In this document: positions 9,273 through 17,823 of the stretch, piece after piece
Layout of the letters: every line of letters starts with the position of its first letter
Position numbering within the stretch: the stretch's first letter is position 1
Source of the DNA: Sediminimonas sp.
GTDB taxonomy: Bacteria; Pseudomonadota; Alphaproteobacteria; Rhodobacterales; Rhodobacteraceae
Assembly (NCBI RefSeq): GCF_024637375.1
Contig: NZ_JAGXFK010000087.1
Location: 1 to 64,000, forward strand
Reading direction: 5' to 3'
Length of the DNA: 64,000 nt
Made by a program: the position numbers and the translations under genes
Notes under the pieces: model-generated
What the model saw: the letters and a program-made list of their open reading frames with translations, nothing else
Told to the model about the DNA's origin: nothing
Database searches by the model: none

Positions 9273-9351
9273 TATGGGGCCTTTGCCTGAAATGGGTGCG
9301 TTGCCGGGGCATAACGCGGCACGATGAAAATTGCACGACGCCCGGCGCGCG

Positions 9352-10812
9352 TCACGCCGCGGCCTGCGCGGCGGCGATGCGGGCGACGCCCTCGGCGATA
9401 CGCTCGACCGGAATCGAGGAATAGGCGAGCCTGTAGTAATCATGCCGCGGGCGTGCCGGGTCGAAAAAGCTGTGCCCCGGCTCGATCAGTACGCCGTGCG
9501 CCCTGAGCGCCCGGGCCAGCGCGGCGCTGTCGCGCCCGTGCGCAGTGCGCATCCAGAACGCCGATCCGCCGAACGCCCCCTGCCCCGCTACCGATAGTTC
9601 GTGCGCATCCAGCGCGTCCTGCATCACCTGCCTGCGCTCTGACAACACCCGCCCCATGCGGCGTATCTGCGCGTCGTAATGGCCCAGGCCCAGGAAATAG
9701 GCCGCCGTGCGCTGCACATGCCCCGGCGGGTGGCGCAGCACCGTGGCGCGCAGGGCGCGCGCCTCGCGGATGAACGGCGCCGGCCCCACCAGGTATCCCA
9801 ACCGCAGGCCCGGAAACAGCGACTTGGAAAAGCTGCCCACGTAGATAACGCGGCCGTCTTCATCGAGCGACTTGAGGGCCGGCGACGGCGCCGAGAGGAA
9901 CGACATCTCGAATTCGTAATCGTCCTCGACGATCAATGCATCAAGAGCACGGGCGCGCTCCAGAAGGGCATGGCGCCGCGCCACCGGCATCGTGGCCGAG
10001 GTCGGGCATTGGTGCGACGGCGTGGTAAACAGCACGTCGGTGTCGTCGGGCAGCGCATCGGGCGGTAGGCCGCCGGCATCCACGTCCACCGCCGCCAACC
10101 GGCAGCGCGCCTGCATCAGGATGTCGCGCAGCGCCGGGTAGCAGGGGTTTTCCACCGCCGCCAGGCGCCGCTGGTTCAGCAACACCTGCGCCGCCAGCCA
10201 AAGCGCGTTCTGCGCGCCCATGGTCACCAGTATCTCGTCAGGGTGGGCCAGGATGCCGCGCCGCGGCAGCGTGTGGCGGGCGATGAACTCCACCAGCCGC
10301 GGGTCGTCGCGGTCATACAGGTCAGCCGTCAGGGTGCCGAAATCGCGTGCGCCCAGCGCCCTGAGCGCGCACAACCGCCAATTGGCGTGGTCGAACAGCG
10401 CCGGGTCGGCCTGGCCATAGATGAACGGGTAGTCGTAGCTGGCCCAGTCGTGCTGTTTCTCGCCGGTGGCGCCACCGGTGAACCGCTGGCCGATGGCGCG
10501 GGTCCAGTCCACCGCATCGCGCCGTGGTGGCGCCGGGGGAACGGGGCGCGGTTCGGGCGCGGTGGCCGAGACGAAGAACCCCGACCGCCCGCGCGAGGTA
10601 AGGTAGTCGCTGGCCTGCAGGTCGGTATAGGCCAGCGTCACGGTGATCCGCGAGACACCCAGGTGCGCCGCCAGGGCCCGCGTCGAAGGCAGCTTTTCAC
10701 CGCGCTGGAACCGCCCCGACAGGATGCCGTTGGCGATCATCGCCCGGATTCGCGCCTGGAGCGTGCCCTCGTCCTCGGGGGCCAGGAAGAACGTTTCGAC
10801 CGGAATCGCCAT
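9352..10812 (-). CDS. MocR/PdxR-type regulator: GntR HTH fused to PLP aminotransferase domain
   Basis: This 486-residue transcription factor has a winged helix of the GntR family at about residues 12-80 (GEKLPSTRALAAHLGVSRITVTLAYTDL). A fold-type I aminotransferase-like domain follows, containing the PLP lysine in YVGSFSKSLFPGLRLGYL. Such proteins sense PLP or an amino compound and control neighbouring genes, such as vitamin B6, GABA or taurine pathways. The nearest genes are the acyl phosphate pair, 80 bases downstream on the same strand, so regulation of that pair is possible but not shown. The ATG at 10812 lacks a strong ribosome site. Confidence 0.88.
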   Translation of the reverse strand: MAIPVETFFLAPEDEGTLQARIRAMIANGILSGRFQRGEKLPSTRALAAHLGVSRITVTLAYTDLQASDYLTSRGRSGFFVSATAPEPRPVPPAPPRRDAVDWTRAIGQRFTGGATGEKQHDWASYDYPFIYGQADPALFDHANWRLCALRALGARDFGTLTADLYDRDDPRLVEFIARHTLPRRGILAHPDEILVTMGAQNALWLAAQVLLNQRRLAAVENPCYPALRDILMQARCRLAAVDVDAGGLPPDALPDDTDVLFTTPSHQCPTSATMPVARRHALLERARALDALIVEDDYEFEMSFLSAPSPALKSLDEDGRVIYVGSFSKSLFPGLRLGYLVGPAPFIREARALRATVLRHPPGHVQRTAAYFLGLGHYDAQIRRMGRVLSERRQVMQDALDAHELSVAGQGAFGGSAFWMRTAHGRDSAALARALRAHGVLIEPGHSFFDPARPRHDYYRLAYSSIPVERIAEGVARIAAAQAAA

Positions 10813-10825
10813 TGGGGCACGGTAT

Positions 10826-10839
10826 ACTGGACTTACTGG
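10826..10839. promoter_or_regulatory. Possible MocR operator (ACTGG direct repeat)
   Basis: Two ACTGG pentamers lie 4 bases apart, 14 bases upstream of the MocR-type start codon. Operators of this regulator family are often short direct repeats near the regulator's own promoter. This is inference from position and pattern only. Confidence 0.3.
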
Positions 10840-10971
10840 CGGGACAATCTGGGCTGATGGAAATGCGGTGCATTTCGGGCCGGGCACAGCCCGGGATCAA
10901 GGCGCTGCACGCGCCGCCGCGCAGTGCCCGCCGCATCCCGCGTTGCGGAGCGATACAGCCTGCGACCTGCG

Positions 10972-10998
10972 TCAGCCATTTCAGCCATTTCAGCCACC
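10972..10998. repeat. Three tandem 9-mers (TCAGCCATT)
   Basis: Three consecutive 9-base units (tcagccatt, tcagccatt, tcagccacc) lie in the 240-base gap between the MocR gene and the PfkB kinase. I see no gene in this gap. Confidence 0.7.
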
Positions 10999-11052
10999 GA
11001 CGGTGGAGGCCACGGCAATATCCGCAAACAGCCCGCCGGCATGTGCGCCGGG

Positions 11053-12054
11053 TCAATCCCCTCGGATCAACCCGTGTTCGGCGAATAGCGCCTTCACGTC
11101 GGCCTCGGGCCGGGCGCCGAAATGGCCGATGACCTCGGACGCGGCGACGCAGCCCATGCGCCCGGCAACATCCAGCGGCTGGCCGGTGGCGATGCCATAC
11201 AGGAACCCGGCGGCGAACTGATCGCCAGCGCCGGTGGCATCGACCGGCGTGACTTCGTGCACCGGAACGGTAACGCTGTCCTCGCCCTGCACCAGCACCA
11301 CGTCATGGCCAGACCGCGTGCACACGATCATGCCGCTTTCCGATGCGGCGGTTTCCAGCGCGCTTCCGAGGTCTTCGGTCTGGTAGAGCGACTGCCACTC
11401 GTGTTCGTTGCCGATGACGTAATCCAGTTCCCGCACCAACGCGCGGAAATCGTCGCGGTGGCGATCGACGCAGAACGGGTCGCTCAACGCGATGCCGGCC
11501 ATGCCGCCGCCCGCGCGACAGGCACGCGCGGCGGCCTCGAAGGCCGCCTTGCCCCCGGGCTTGTCGTACAAATACCCCTCAAGGAACAGGATGCCGGCCT
11601 GCCCGGCCACATCGTCGGGCACGTCGTCAGGCCCCAGGTAGGCCGAGATGCCCAGGTAGGTATTCATCGACCGCTCGCCATCGGGCGACACGAAGATCAT
11701 GCTGCGCGAGGTGGGCTGATCGGCCTTCTTCACCGGCACCGGCGGGTTGACGAAATCGGTACCGTCGCGCGCCATCTCCTCGGCATAGAACCGCCCCGGC
11801 GCGTCGGCGCGCACACGCCCGATGAACGCCGTCGACAGCCCCAGCGCCCCCAGCCCAGCGACCGTGTTGGCAACCGAACCGCCGGGTCGCTTGGTGTGGC
11901 TGGTCATTGAATCATAGAGAAACTCGCCGCGCTCGCGCTCGACCAGTTGCATCACACCCTTCTGGATGCCCATGCGGGAAAGGAAAGCGTCATCGCTGGG
12001 GCAGATGACATCGACGATGGCGTTGCCGATACCGACAACCTGGTATTTGCTCAT
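11053..12054 (-). CDS. PfkB family kinase, adenosine-kinase-like
   Basis: This 333-residue ribokinase-fold enzyme has GIGNAIVDV at the N-terminus, the PfkB signature around PGGSVANTVAGLGALG (about residue 58), and the C-terminal catalytic DATGAGDQFAAGFLYG with the general-base Asp. This pattern is common in alphaproteobacterial adenosine kinases, but related sugar or nucleoside kinases look alike. Its ATG overlaps the stop of nth (ATGA), and GAGGA lies inside the 3' end of nth. Confidence 0.85.
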   Translation of the reverse strand: MSKYQVVGIGNAIVDVICPSDDAFLSRMGIQKGVMQLVERERGEFLYDSMTSHTKRPGGSVANTVAGLGALGLSTAFIGRVRADAPGRFYAEEMARDGTDFVNPPVPVKKADQPTSRSMIFVSPDGERSMNTYLGISAYLGPDDVPDDVAGQAGILFLEGYLYDKPGGKAAFEAAARACRAGGGMAGIALSDPFCVDRHRDDFRALVRELDYVIGNEHEWQSLYQTEDLGSALETAASESGMIVCTRSGHDVVLVQGEDSVTVPVHEVTPVDATGAGDQFAAGFLYGIATGQPLDVAGRMGCVAASEVIGHFGARPEADVKALFAEHGLIRGD

Positions 12055-12695
12055 GGTGTTTTGTCCTCGTATTGACACAGATCGCGGATCAGGCAGGCGT
12101 TGCATTTCGGCTTGCGCGCAAGGCAGGTATAGCGGCCATGCAGGATCATCCAGTGATGCGCGTGGCGCTGGAAATCGGCCGGGATGTGATCTTCGATGGC
12201 GCGCTCTACCGCCAGCACGTCCTTGCCCGGGCACACGCCCGAGCGGTTGCCGAAACGGAAGATATGCGTATCGACCGCCTGCGCGGGCATGCCCCACCAC
12301 ATGTTGAGCACCACGTTGGCCGTCTTGCGCCCGACGCCGGGCAACGATTGCAGCGCCGCGCGCGAATTGGGCACCTCGCCGGCATAATCCTCGACCAGGA
12401 TGCGGCTGAGCTTGATGACGTTTTTCGCCTTGTTGCGGTACAGGCCGATCGTCTTGATATGCGCGATCAGCCCCTCCTCGCCCAGATCCAGCATTTTCGC
12501 TGGCGTATCGGCCACTGCGAACAACCCGCGCGTGGCGCGATTGACTCCCACATCGGTGGCTTGCGCCGACAGCGCCACCGCAACGACAAGGGTGAAGGCG
12601 TTGACATGCTCCAACTCGCCGCGGGGTTCGGGTTCCGCCGCGTGGAAACGGCTGAATATCTCGCGGATCGTGTGGTAATCCAACTGCCTGGCCAT
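12051..12695 (-). CDS. nth: Endonuclease III
   Basis: This is a DNA glycosylase/AP lyase for oxidised pyrimidines in base-excision repair, 214 residues. The helix-hairpin-helix LPGVGRKTANVVL contains catalytic Lys124. Catalytic Asp142 is in VDTHIFR. The C-terminal 4Fe-4S cluster cysteines are 191, 198, 201 and 207 (C-X6-C-X2-C-X5-C). Length and residues are complete. It is the first gene of a coupled pair with the PfkB kinase. Confidence 0.97.
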   Translation of the reverse strand: MARQLDYHTIREIFSRFHAAEPEPRGELEHVNAFTLVVAVALSAQATDVGVNRATRGLFAVADTPAKMLDLGEEGLIAHIKTIGLYRNKAKNVIKLSRILVEDYAGEVPNSRAALQSLPGVGRKTANVVLNMWWGMPAQAVDTHIFRFGNRSGVCPGKDVLAVERAIEDHIPADFQRHAHHWMILHGRYTCLARKPKCNACLIRDLCQYEDKTP

Positions 12696-12813
12696 GGCCG
12701 ATCTATGCCCGCCCCGCACCACGGAGGCAAGCGAAACCCCTGCGGCGAAAGCGCAAGTTCCGGGTCGCGGCCGGGTGGGCTTGCGGGGTAGTGTGGGCGT
12801 GAAGGGGTACGCG

Positions 12814-13701
12814 ATGACCGCAGGAACCGACACCAATACCGCCGATGGCATTCCCACCGCGCACGGACAGGCCTACCACTACCGCGTGATGCGCCGCGCC
12901 ATCGCCGAGATCGACGCGGCCGAGGCGCCGCTGCGCCTTGACGAACTGGCGGCGCGCATGGGGATGAGCGCGGCGCATTTCCAGCGCCTGTTCACCGCCT
13001 GGGTGGGCGTGTCGCCCAAGCGATACCAGCAATACCTGGCGCTGGATCACGCGCGGGCGCTGCTCAGGGCGCAAACCAGCACGCTGGAGGCCGCTGGCGC
13101 CGCTGGCCTGTCGGGGGGCGGGCGGCTGCACGACCTGTTCCTGCGATGGGAAGCGATGAGCCCCGGTGCCTATGCCCGCCACGGCGCGGGGTTGACCATC
13201 CGCTACGGCCACTTTGACAGCCCGTTCGGCAAGGTTCTGGCCATGGGCACCGCGCGCGGCCTGTGCGGGCTGGCCTTCACCGAAGAGGTCGGCGCGGCGG
13301 CGGCATGGGCCGACATGACCGCCCGCTGGCCCGAGGCGGATTTCCTCAATGATCCCAAGGCGCTAAGCGGCTGGGTCTGCGCCGCTTTCGGCGACGGGGG
13401 CGCCGCGAAGGTGCACATGATCGGCGCACCGTTCCAGATCAAGGTGTGGGAGGCGCTGCTAACCGTCCCATCCGGCCACGTCACCACATATGGCGAGATC
13501 GCCCATGCCATAGGACAGCCGCGCGCCGCGCGCGCCGTGGGCACCGCGGTGGGGCGCAACCCGGTGTCCTGGCTGATCCCGTGCCACAGGGCGCTGCGCA
13601 AATCCGGCGGCCTCGGCGGCTACCATTGGGGCCTGCCCGTCAAGCGCGCGATGCTGGCATGGGAAAGCGCCCGCGCTGACACCGGCGCCCCAAACGCCTG
13701 A
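12814..13701 (+). CDS. AraC-type HTH / methylated-DNA-cysteine methyltransferase fusion
   Basis: The protein has 295 residues. An AraC-family DNA-binding domain occupies about residues 25-125 (LDELAARMGMSAAHFQRLFTAWVGVSPKRYQQYL). An O6-methylguanine methyltransferase domain follows, with IPCHR and acceptor Cys257 and a downstream GLGGYHWG. It thus resembles E. coli Ada without the N-terminal zinc-cysteine methylphosphotriester domain, so any methylation-dependent activation would have to work differently. A GAAGGGG site precedes the ATG. It is divergent from nth, another DNA-repair gene. Confidence 0.9.
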   Translation: MTAGTDTNTADGIPTAHGQAYHYRVMRRAIAEIDAAEAPLRLDELAARMGMSAAHFQRLFTAWVGVSPKRYQQYLALDHARALLRAQTSTLEAAGAAGLSGGGRLHDLFLRWEAMSPGAYARHGAGLTIRYGHFDSPFGKVLAMGTARGLCGLAFTEEVGAAAAWADMTARWPEADFLNDPKALSGWVCAAFGDGGAAKVHMIGAPFQIKVWEALLTVPSGHVTTYGEIAHAIGQPRAARAVGTAVGRNPVSWLIPCHRALRKSGGLGGYHWGLPVKRAMLAWESARADTGAPNA

Positions 13702-13727
13702 CGCCTCCGGCGCAAGAGCCCGGCCCC

Positions 13728-13826
13728 GCTTCATCTTTCCCCAATTACTCCCGCCGGAGGCCCCGAGGAGGACGCCGAAGGCGGACGACGAGAGATCATG
13801 CGCGCGGCACAGCCGCGCTCCGCCAG
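13728..13826. repeat. Interspersed intergenic repeat, copy 2
   Basis: This is the second copy of the element at 3582-3720, without the roughly 40-base internal insertion. It contains gcttcatctttcccc, actcccgccggaggc, cccgaggaggacgcc and aaggcggacgacgagagatc. It ends in an imperfect inverted repeat (gcggcacagccgc). It lies between the AraC/MGMT and HNH genes, which are convergent, so a role in 3' end formation is possible. Confidence 0.75.
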
Positions 13827-13831
13827 CGCCC

Positions 13832-14137
13832 TCATTTCCGCCGCCGTCCGGGTGTTTTCGAGTGAAATCCCGGCGGGCGCGTCGCCACCCAGGCGATGAA
13901 CCGCGCCAGCCGCGGATGGGTTCGCAGCGCCGCGATGGTATTGTAGTCGCGGGCCAGGTCTGCCTCGGTCAGCGCCGCGTGGATCTCGTTGTGGCAGATT
14001 TGGTGCAGTCGCACCACCGGGCCGCCCTTGCCGCCCTTCAGTTTCGGTGTCAGGTGGTGCAGGCTCTGGCGTGCATCCGCCGGGATGGGTCGGCCGCATA
14101 GCGGGCAAATCGGATCCTGCGCCTGTTCGCTGGTCAT
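13832..14137 (-). CDS. Small HNH endonuclease-like protein
   Basis: The protein has 101 residues. A zinc-knuckle pair CPLC (Cys11, Cys14) is followed by LHHLTPKLKGG (His27-28) and LHQICHNEIH (His45, Cys48, His49, Asn50, His53), which together match the HNH nuclease fold. Stand-alone proteins of this size are common in Rhodobacterales chromosomes, and their biological role is unknown. The start at 14137 is chosen because it begins just before the zinc knuckle; an upstream extension would be random in composition. Confidence 0.8.
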   Translation of the reverse strand: MTSEQAQDPICPLCGRPIPADARQSLHHLTPKLKGGKGGPVVRLHQICHNEIHAALTEADLARDYNTIAALRTHPRLARFIAWVATRPPGFHSKTPGRRRK

Positions 14138-14183
14138 GGCCCCATTCCCGCCCTGCCGCGGTTCGAAAGGATAACCCCCCGGG

Positions 14184-15389
14184 ATGGCAGAACAAGACCC
14201 GCCTGCGCCTACCACCCTTTGCGATGCGCTGGTGATCGGCGCGGGCCCTGCCGGATTGATGGCGGCCGAGGCGCTGGCACACGCCGGGCGCACGGTTCTG
14301 GTGGCCGAGGCCAAACCATCACCGGCACGCAAGTTCCTGATGGCCGGCAAATCGGGGCTGAACCTGACCAGGGACGAAGCCTTCGCGCAGTTCCTCACCG
14401 CCTATGGCGCGGCCGCGCCGCTGCTGCGCCCGGCGCTGGCGGCCTTCGGCCCCGACGCGGTTCGCGACTGGGCACGCGGCCTGGGCCAGCCGGTTTTCAC
14501 CGGCTCGTCGGGGCGGGTGTTTCCCACCTCGATGAAAGCCTCGCCGCTGCTGCGCGCCTGGCTGGCGCGGCTCGACGGCCTGGGCGTGCGATTGCACACG
14601 CGCTGGCGCTGGACGGGGTGGCCCGGTGACTTTGCCTTCGACACGCCCGACGGCGTGCGGTTGCTGCGCCCGCGGGTCGCGGTGCTGGCCTGTGGCGGGG
14701 CAAGCTGGGCGCGACTGGGGTCGGACGGGGCCTGGGCGGGGCTGATGGGCGATCTGCCGCTGGCCCCGTTCCAGCCCGCCAATGTGGGCTTTGTCGTGAA
14801 TTGGTCGGCGCACATGGCGCGCCATTTCGGCGCCCCGGTCAAGAACGTCACCCTGCGCGCGGGGGGCATGGTGACGCGGGGCGAATTCGTGATCTCGCGC
14901 CACGGGGTCGAAGGCGGCGGCATCTACGCGCTGTCGCGGCCGCTGCGCGAGGGCGCGGCGCTGACGCTGGACCTGGCGCCCGACCTGCCGCTGGACGCCG
15001 TGCGCGCGCGGCTGGCGCGTCCGCGCGGCAAGGCCAGCCTTGCCAACCACCTGCGCAAGGCGCTCCGGCTGAGCCCGGTGAAACAGGCGCTGCTGATGGA
15101 ATTCGCCCGCCCCCTGCCCGACGACCTGGCGCCGCTGATAAAGGCGCTGCCGGTTCCGCTGGCAGGGCCAAGACCCATGGACGAGGCGATTTCCACCGCC
15201 GGCGGGCTGCGCCTTGATGCGCTTGACGGCGGCCTGATGATTCGCGACCGGCCCGGCACCTTCGCCGCCGGCGAGATGCTGGATTGGGAGGCACCCACCG
15301 GCGGCTACCTGCTGACCGCCTGCCTGGCGACCGGGCTCCGGGCCGGGCGCCACGCCGCCCGCTGGGCGGCGCGGGCGCCGGATGCCTGA
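14184..15389 (+). CDS. TIGR03862 family flavoprotein (HI0933/YhiN-like)
   Basis: This 401-residue FAD-binding protein begins with a Rossmann dinucleotide motif (VIGAGPAGLMAAEALAHAG). ARKFLMAGKSGLNLT follows, characteristic of the HI0933/YhiN group. The C-terminal FAD motif is GTFAAGEMLDWEAPTGGYLLTACLATG. The reaction is unknown for this family. It starts 46 bases from the divergent HNH gene. Confidence 0.9.
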   Translation: MAEQDPPAPTTLCDALVIGAGPAGLMAAEALAHAGRTVLVAEAKPSPARKFLMAGKSGLNLTRDEAFAQFLTAYGAAAPLLRPALAAFGPDAVRDWARGLGQPVFTGSSGRVFPTSMKASPLLRAWLARLDGLGVRLHTRWRWTGWPGDFAFDTPDGVRLLRPRVAVLACGGASWARLGSDGAWAGLMGDLPLAPFQPANVGFVVNWSAHMARHFGAPVKNVTLRAGGMVTRGEFVISRHGVEGGGIYALSRPLREGAALTLDLAPDLPLDAVRARLARPRGKASLANHLRKALRLSPVKQALLMEFARPLPDDLAPLIKALPVPLAGPRPMDEAISTAGGLRLDALDGGLMIRDRPGTFAAGEMLDWEAPTGGYLLTACLATGLRAGRHAARWAARAPDA

Positions 15390-15498
15390 AGCGGGTCGCG
15401 TTCATTCGCAGTCACGCGGCCCGCTCTGACTTGTTGTTTCCGCATGTCCTAGTAAGGCGGAACCGAAGTTCGCATCATTGATTTTCGGTGCGACGGCA

Positions 15499-15632
15499 GG
15501 TTCGCGCCCGACCCCGAGGGTGGGCGCGGTGCGGTGTCGCGCATGATAATGGCACAGCGCAAGCGTGGCAACATGTTGAAATGTCGGACAGTTTCGCGCC
15601 CGCCCTGGGGGGGGCGGGGTCGGGCGCGAACC
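15499..15632. other. Long stem-loop in a 343-base intergenic region
   Basis: The gap 15390-15732 contains no convincing gene. A perfect 18-bp inverted repeat (15499-15516 with 15615-15632) is continued inward by a second near-perfect pairing (agggtgggcgcg with cgcgcccgccct). That gives arms of roughly 30 bases around a loop of about 65. It could be a structured RNA, a repeat-derived element or a DNA structure. Reading frames through it are artefacts of the GC-rich arms. Confidence 0.65.
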
Positions 15633-15650
15633 GGATCGCAAGCGATCCGG
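15631..15650. repeat. 20-base palindrome
   Basis: A near-perfect palindrome, ccggatcgc-aa-gcgatccgg, directly abuts the long stem-loop on its right side. With only two unpaired bases it would form a cruciform rather than an ordinary RNA hairpin, or act as a protein-binding site. Confidence 0.6.
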
Positions 15651-15697
15651 GGACTGTCGCAATCAACGATGCGCATTATGGATTCAGGTGACTGGAA

Positions 15698-15724
15698 GCT
15701 CGAAACCGGTTCCCGCTTTCGAGC
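15698..15724 (-). terminator. Hairpin downstream of the GST gene
   Basis: An 8-bp perfect stem (gctcgaaa / tttcgagc) has an 11-base loop containing ccggttcc. It lies 9 bases past the GST stop codon. It may end that transcript, although no T-tract follows. The motif (GAAACCGGTTCC within a hairpin, then CATGCTCT) resembles short palindromic repeats I recall from other alphaproteobacterial intergenic regions. Confidence 0.4.
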
Positions 15725-15732
15725 GACATGCT

Positions 15733-16323
15733 CTAACCCAAGCGCGCCGCCGCGCGGCGAAACGCCTCGCGCGCGCGCAATCCTTTCGCATAGGACAGCA
15801 GACGCTCGTCTTCGATGGGGAACTTGGCGGCATAGGCCCAGTTGAGGCAATGCGCCGTGACGATGTCGGCGATGGTCATCGTCTCGCCCATCAGGTAGGG
15901 GCCCTCGATCCGCTCGGCCAGCCGCGCGGCGTTGCGGGCGAATTCCCATTTCAGGCTGTCATTGACCTGCGGCACGCGCCGATCCGCTGGCAGGATGAAG
16001 CTGTGGCGCGCGGCGGTCCACAGCACCGCGTCCAGCTCGTCAAGCGCCGTGTGCATGAACCCGTCCTGCCGCGCGCGGTCGATGGTGCCGGCCGGGTGGG
16101 TCAGCTGGCCGTGCTTGTCGGCAAGGTAGGTCAGGATGGCGGTGGAATCGGTCAACACCGCATCGCCCACGCGCAGCGCCGGTATCTTGCCCGAAGGGTT
16201 CGAGGCGCGCGCCGCCTCGGAATGCGGGGCCACGTCGGTGTGGGTGTAGGGCTGCTGCAATTCCTCAAGCATCCAGATCACGCGGAATGCGCGGCTCTTG
16301 GCGTTGCCGATGACTTCGTACAT
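15733..16323 (-). CDS. Glutathione S-transferase family protein
   Basis: This 196-residue protein has a thioredoxin-like N-terminal half (MYEVIGNAKSRAFRVIWMLEEL, then NPSGKIPALRVGDAVLTDSTAILTYLA, containing the glutathione-contacting region). A helical C-terminal half follows (LMGETMTIADIVTAHCLNWA). The substrate is unknown. AGGGAGA precedes the ATG. Confidence 0.9.
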   Translation of the reverse strand: MYEVIGNAKSRAFRVIWMLEELQQPYTHTDVAPHSEAARASNPSGKIPALRVGDAVLTDSTAILTYLADKHGQLTHPAGTIDRARQDGFMHTALDELDAVLWTAARHSFILPADRRVPQVNDSLKWEFARNAARLAERIEGPYLMGETMTIADIVTAHCLNWAYAAKFPIEDERLLSYAKGLRAREAFRRAAARLG

Positions 16324-16476
16324 TATGGGTCTCCCTGATTTCGATTGCGCCCCTTTATGGCGGTGGCGCCGGGCGATGGCCAGCGCGTCGTCGCGGCACG
16401 CGACCGGCCCGACTTGCAAGGGGGCGCGATGCGGGCTACCTGCGAATGCATCCGACACGCACGAGGTGACCCGCCG

Positions 16477-17823
16477 ATGACCGAGACTGCCGAGACCCTG
16501 GCGCACAAGCTCTTGCAGGCCGCGCAACAAGCCGGGGCCGAGGCCGCCGATGCGATGGCGGTGACCGACACGTCGCTGGGCGTCGATGTGCGTGGTGGCG
16601 TGCTGGAGCAGGCGGAAAGGTCCGAAGGCACCGACCTGGGGCTGCGGGTGCTGCTTGGCCGCCGTCAGGCCTGCGTCGCGACCTCCGATACCCGCCCCGA
16701 GACCATCGCCGCAATGGCCGAGCGCGCCGTGGCCATGGCCCGCGAAGCGCCCGAGGATGCCACCGCAGGGCTGGCCGCGCCGGATCAACTGGCGCGCGGT
16801 TGGGACATCGCGGCGCTGGAGCTGTGCGACCCCGCGTCCGAGCCGGGCCCCGCCGCGCTGGAAGAAGACGCGCGCCGCGCCGAGGCAGCGGCGCTGGCGA
16901 TAGCCGGCGTCGCCCAGGTGCAATCGGCCAGCGCCGGCTATGGCCGCAGGCAACTGCATTTGGCAGCCAGCAACGGGTTTTCGGGCGGTTATTCGCGCAG
17001 CGACCGGGCGCTGAGTTGCGTCGCCATCGCCGGCAGCGGCACCGGCATGGAACGCGACCACGACGGCGACATGCGCATATTCCAGGCCGATCTGCGCCCG
17101 CCCGAAGAGATCGGCCGCCGCGCGGGCGAACGCGCGGTGGCGCGGCTGTCGTCGCGCCGGCCCCGTACCGGCGCGTTCCCGGTGCTGTTCGACGAACGCG
17201 TGGCCGCCAGCCTGATCGGCCACCTGCTGGCGGCGGTGAACGGCACCGCGATCGCGCGCGGGGCCTCGTGGCTGCGCGATGCGCGCGGGCAGGCGGTGTT
17301 GCCGCCGGACTTGTCACTGATCGAGGAGCCGCACCGCCCGCGGGTGGCCGGCTCGCGCCCCTTCGATGCCGAGGGGCTGGCGACGCGGCGCCGCGCCATC
17401 GTCGATGACGGGGTGCTGACCGGCTGGACGCTGGACCTGGCCACCGGTCGCAAGCTGGGCCTGCCATCGACGGGCAACGCGGCGCGCGGCACCTCGGCGC
17501 CGCCGTCGCCGTCGAACTGGAACGTTACCCTGACCCAGGGCACCCAAGGCCGCGCCGCACTGATGCGCGACATGGGCAGCGGGCTGCTGGTGACGGCGAT
17601 GATCGGCGCCACGATCAACCCCAATACCGGCGATTATTCGCGCGGGGCCAGCGGGTTCTGGGTGGAAAACGGCGAAATCGCCTACCCGGTAAACGAATGC
17701 ACCATCGCCGGAAACCTGCGCGATATGCTGATGCGGCTGACCCCCGCCAACGATGCGCGGCCGTGGCTGTCACGGGTGGTGCCGTCGCTGCTGGTCGAGG
17801 GAATGACGATTGCCGGAGAATGA
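16477..17823 (+). CDS. TldD/PmbA family protein (TldE-like subunit)
   Basis: This 448-residue protein belongs to the TldD/TldE (PmbA) protease pair that processes small peptides such as microcins. It has the family's C-terminal pattern (LFDERVAASLIGHLLAAVNGTAIARG, SNWNVTLTQG, GASGFWVENGEIAYPVNECTIAGNL). No HExxxH metal motif is visible, which fits the PmbA/TldE side rather than the catalytic TldD subunit. A tldD partner is not in the window. GAGGTG precedes the ATG at 16477. The next gene overlaps its 3' end by 14 bases. Confidence 0.88.
   Translation: MTETAETLAHKLLQAAQQAGAEAADAMAVTDTSLGVDVRGGVLEQAERSEGTDLGLRVLLGRRQACVATSDTRPETIAAMAERAVAMAREAPEDATAGLAAPDQLARGWDIAALELCDPASEPGPAALEEDARRAEAAALAIAGVAQVQSASAGYGRRQLHLAASNGFSGGYSRSDRALSCVAIAGSGTGMERDHDGDMRIFQADLRPPEEIGRRAGERAVARLSSRRPRTGAFPVLFDERVAASLIGHLLAAVNGTAIARGASWLRDARGQAVLPPDLSLIEEPHRPRVAGSRPFDAEGLATRRRAIVDDGVLTGWTLDLATGRKLGLPSTGNAARGTSAPPSPSNWNVTLTQGTQGRAALMRDMGSGLLVTAMIGATINPNTGDYSRGASGFWVENGEIAYPVNECTIAGNLRDMLMRLTPANDARPWLSRVVPSLLVEGMTIAGE

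Noticed and set aside
15405-15662. Open frames through the 15.4-15.7 kb intergenic region
   Set aside because: They consist of the arms of a large inverted repeat and have no start signals or domain content.
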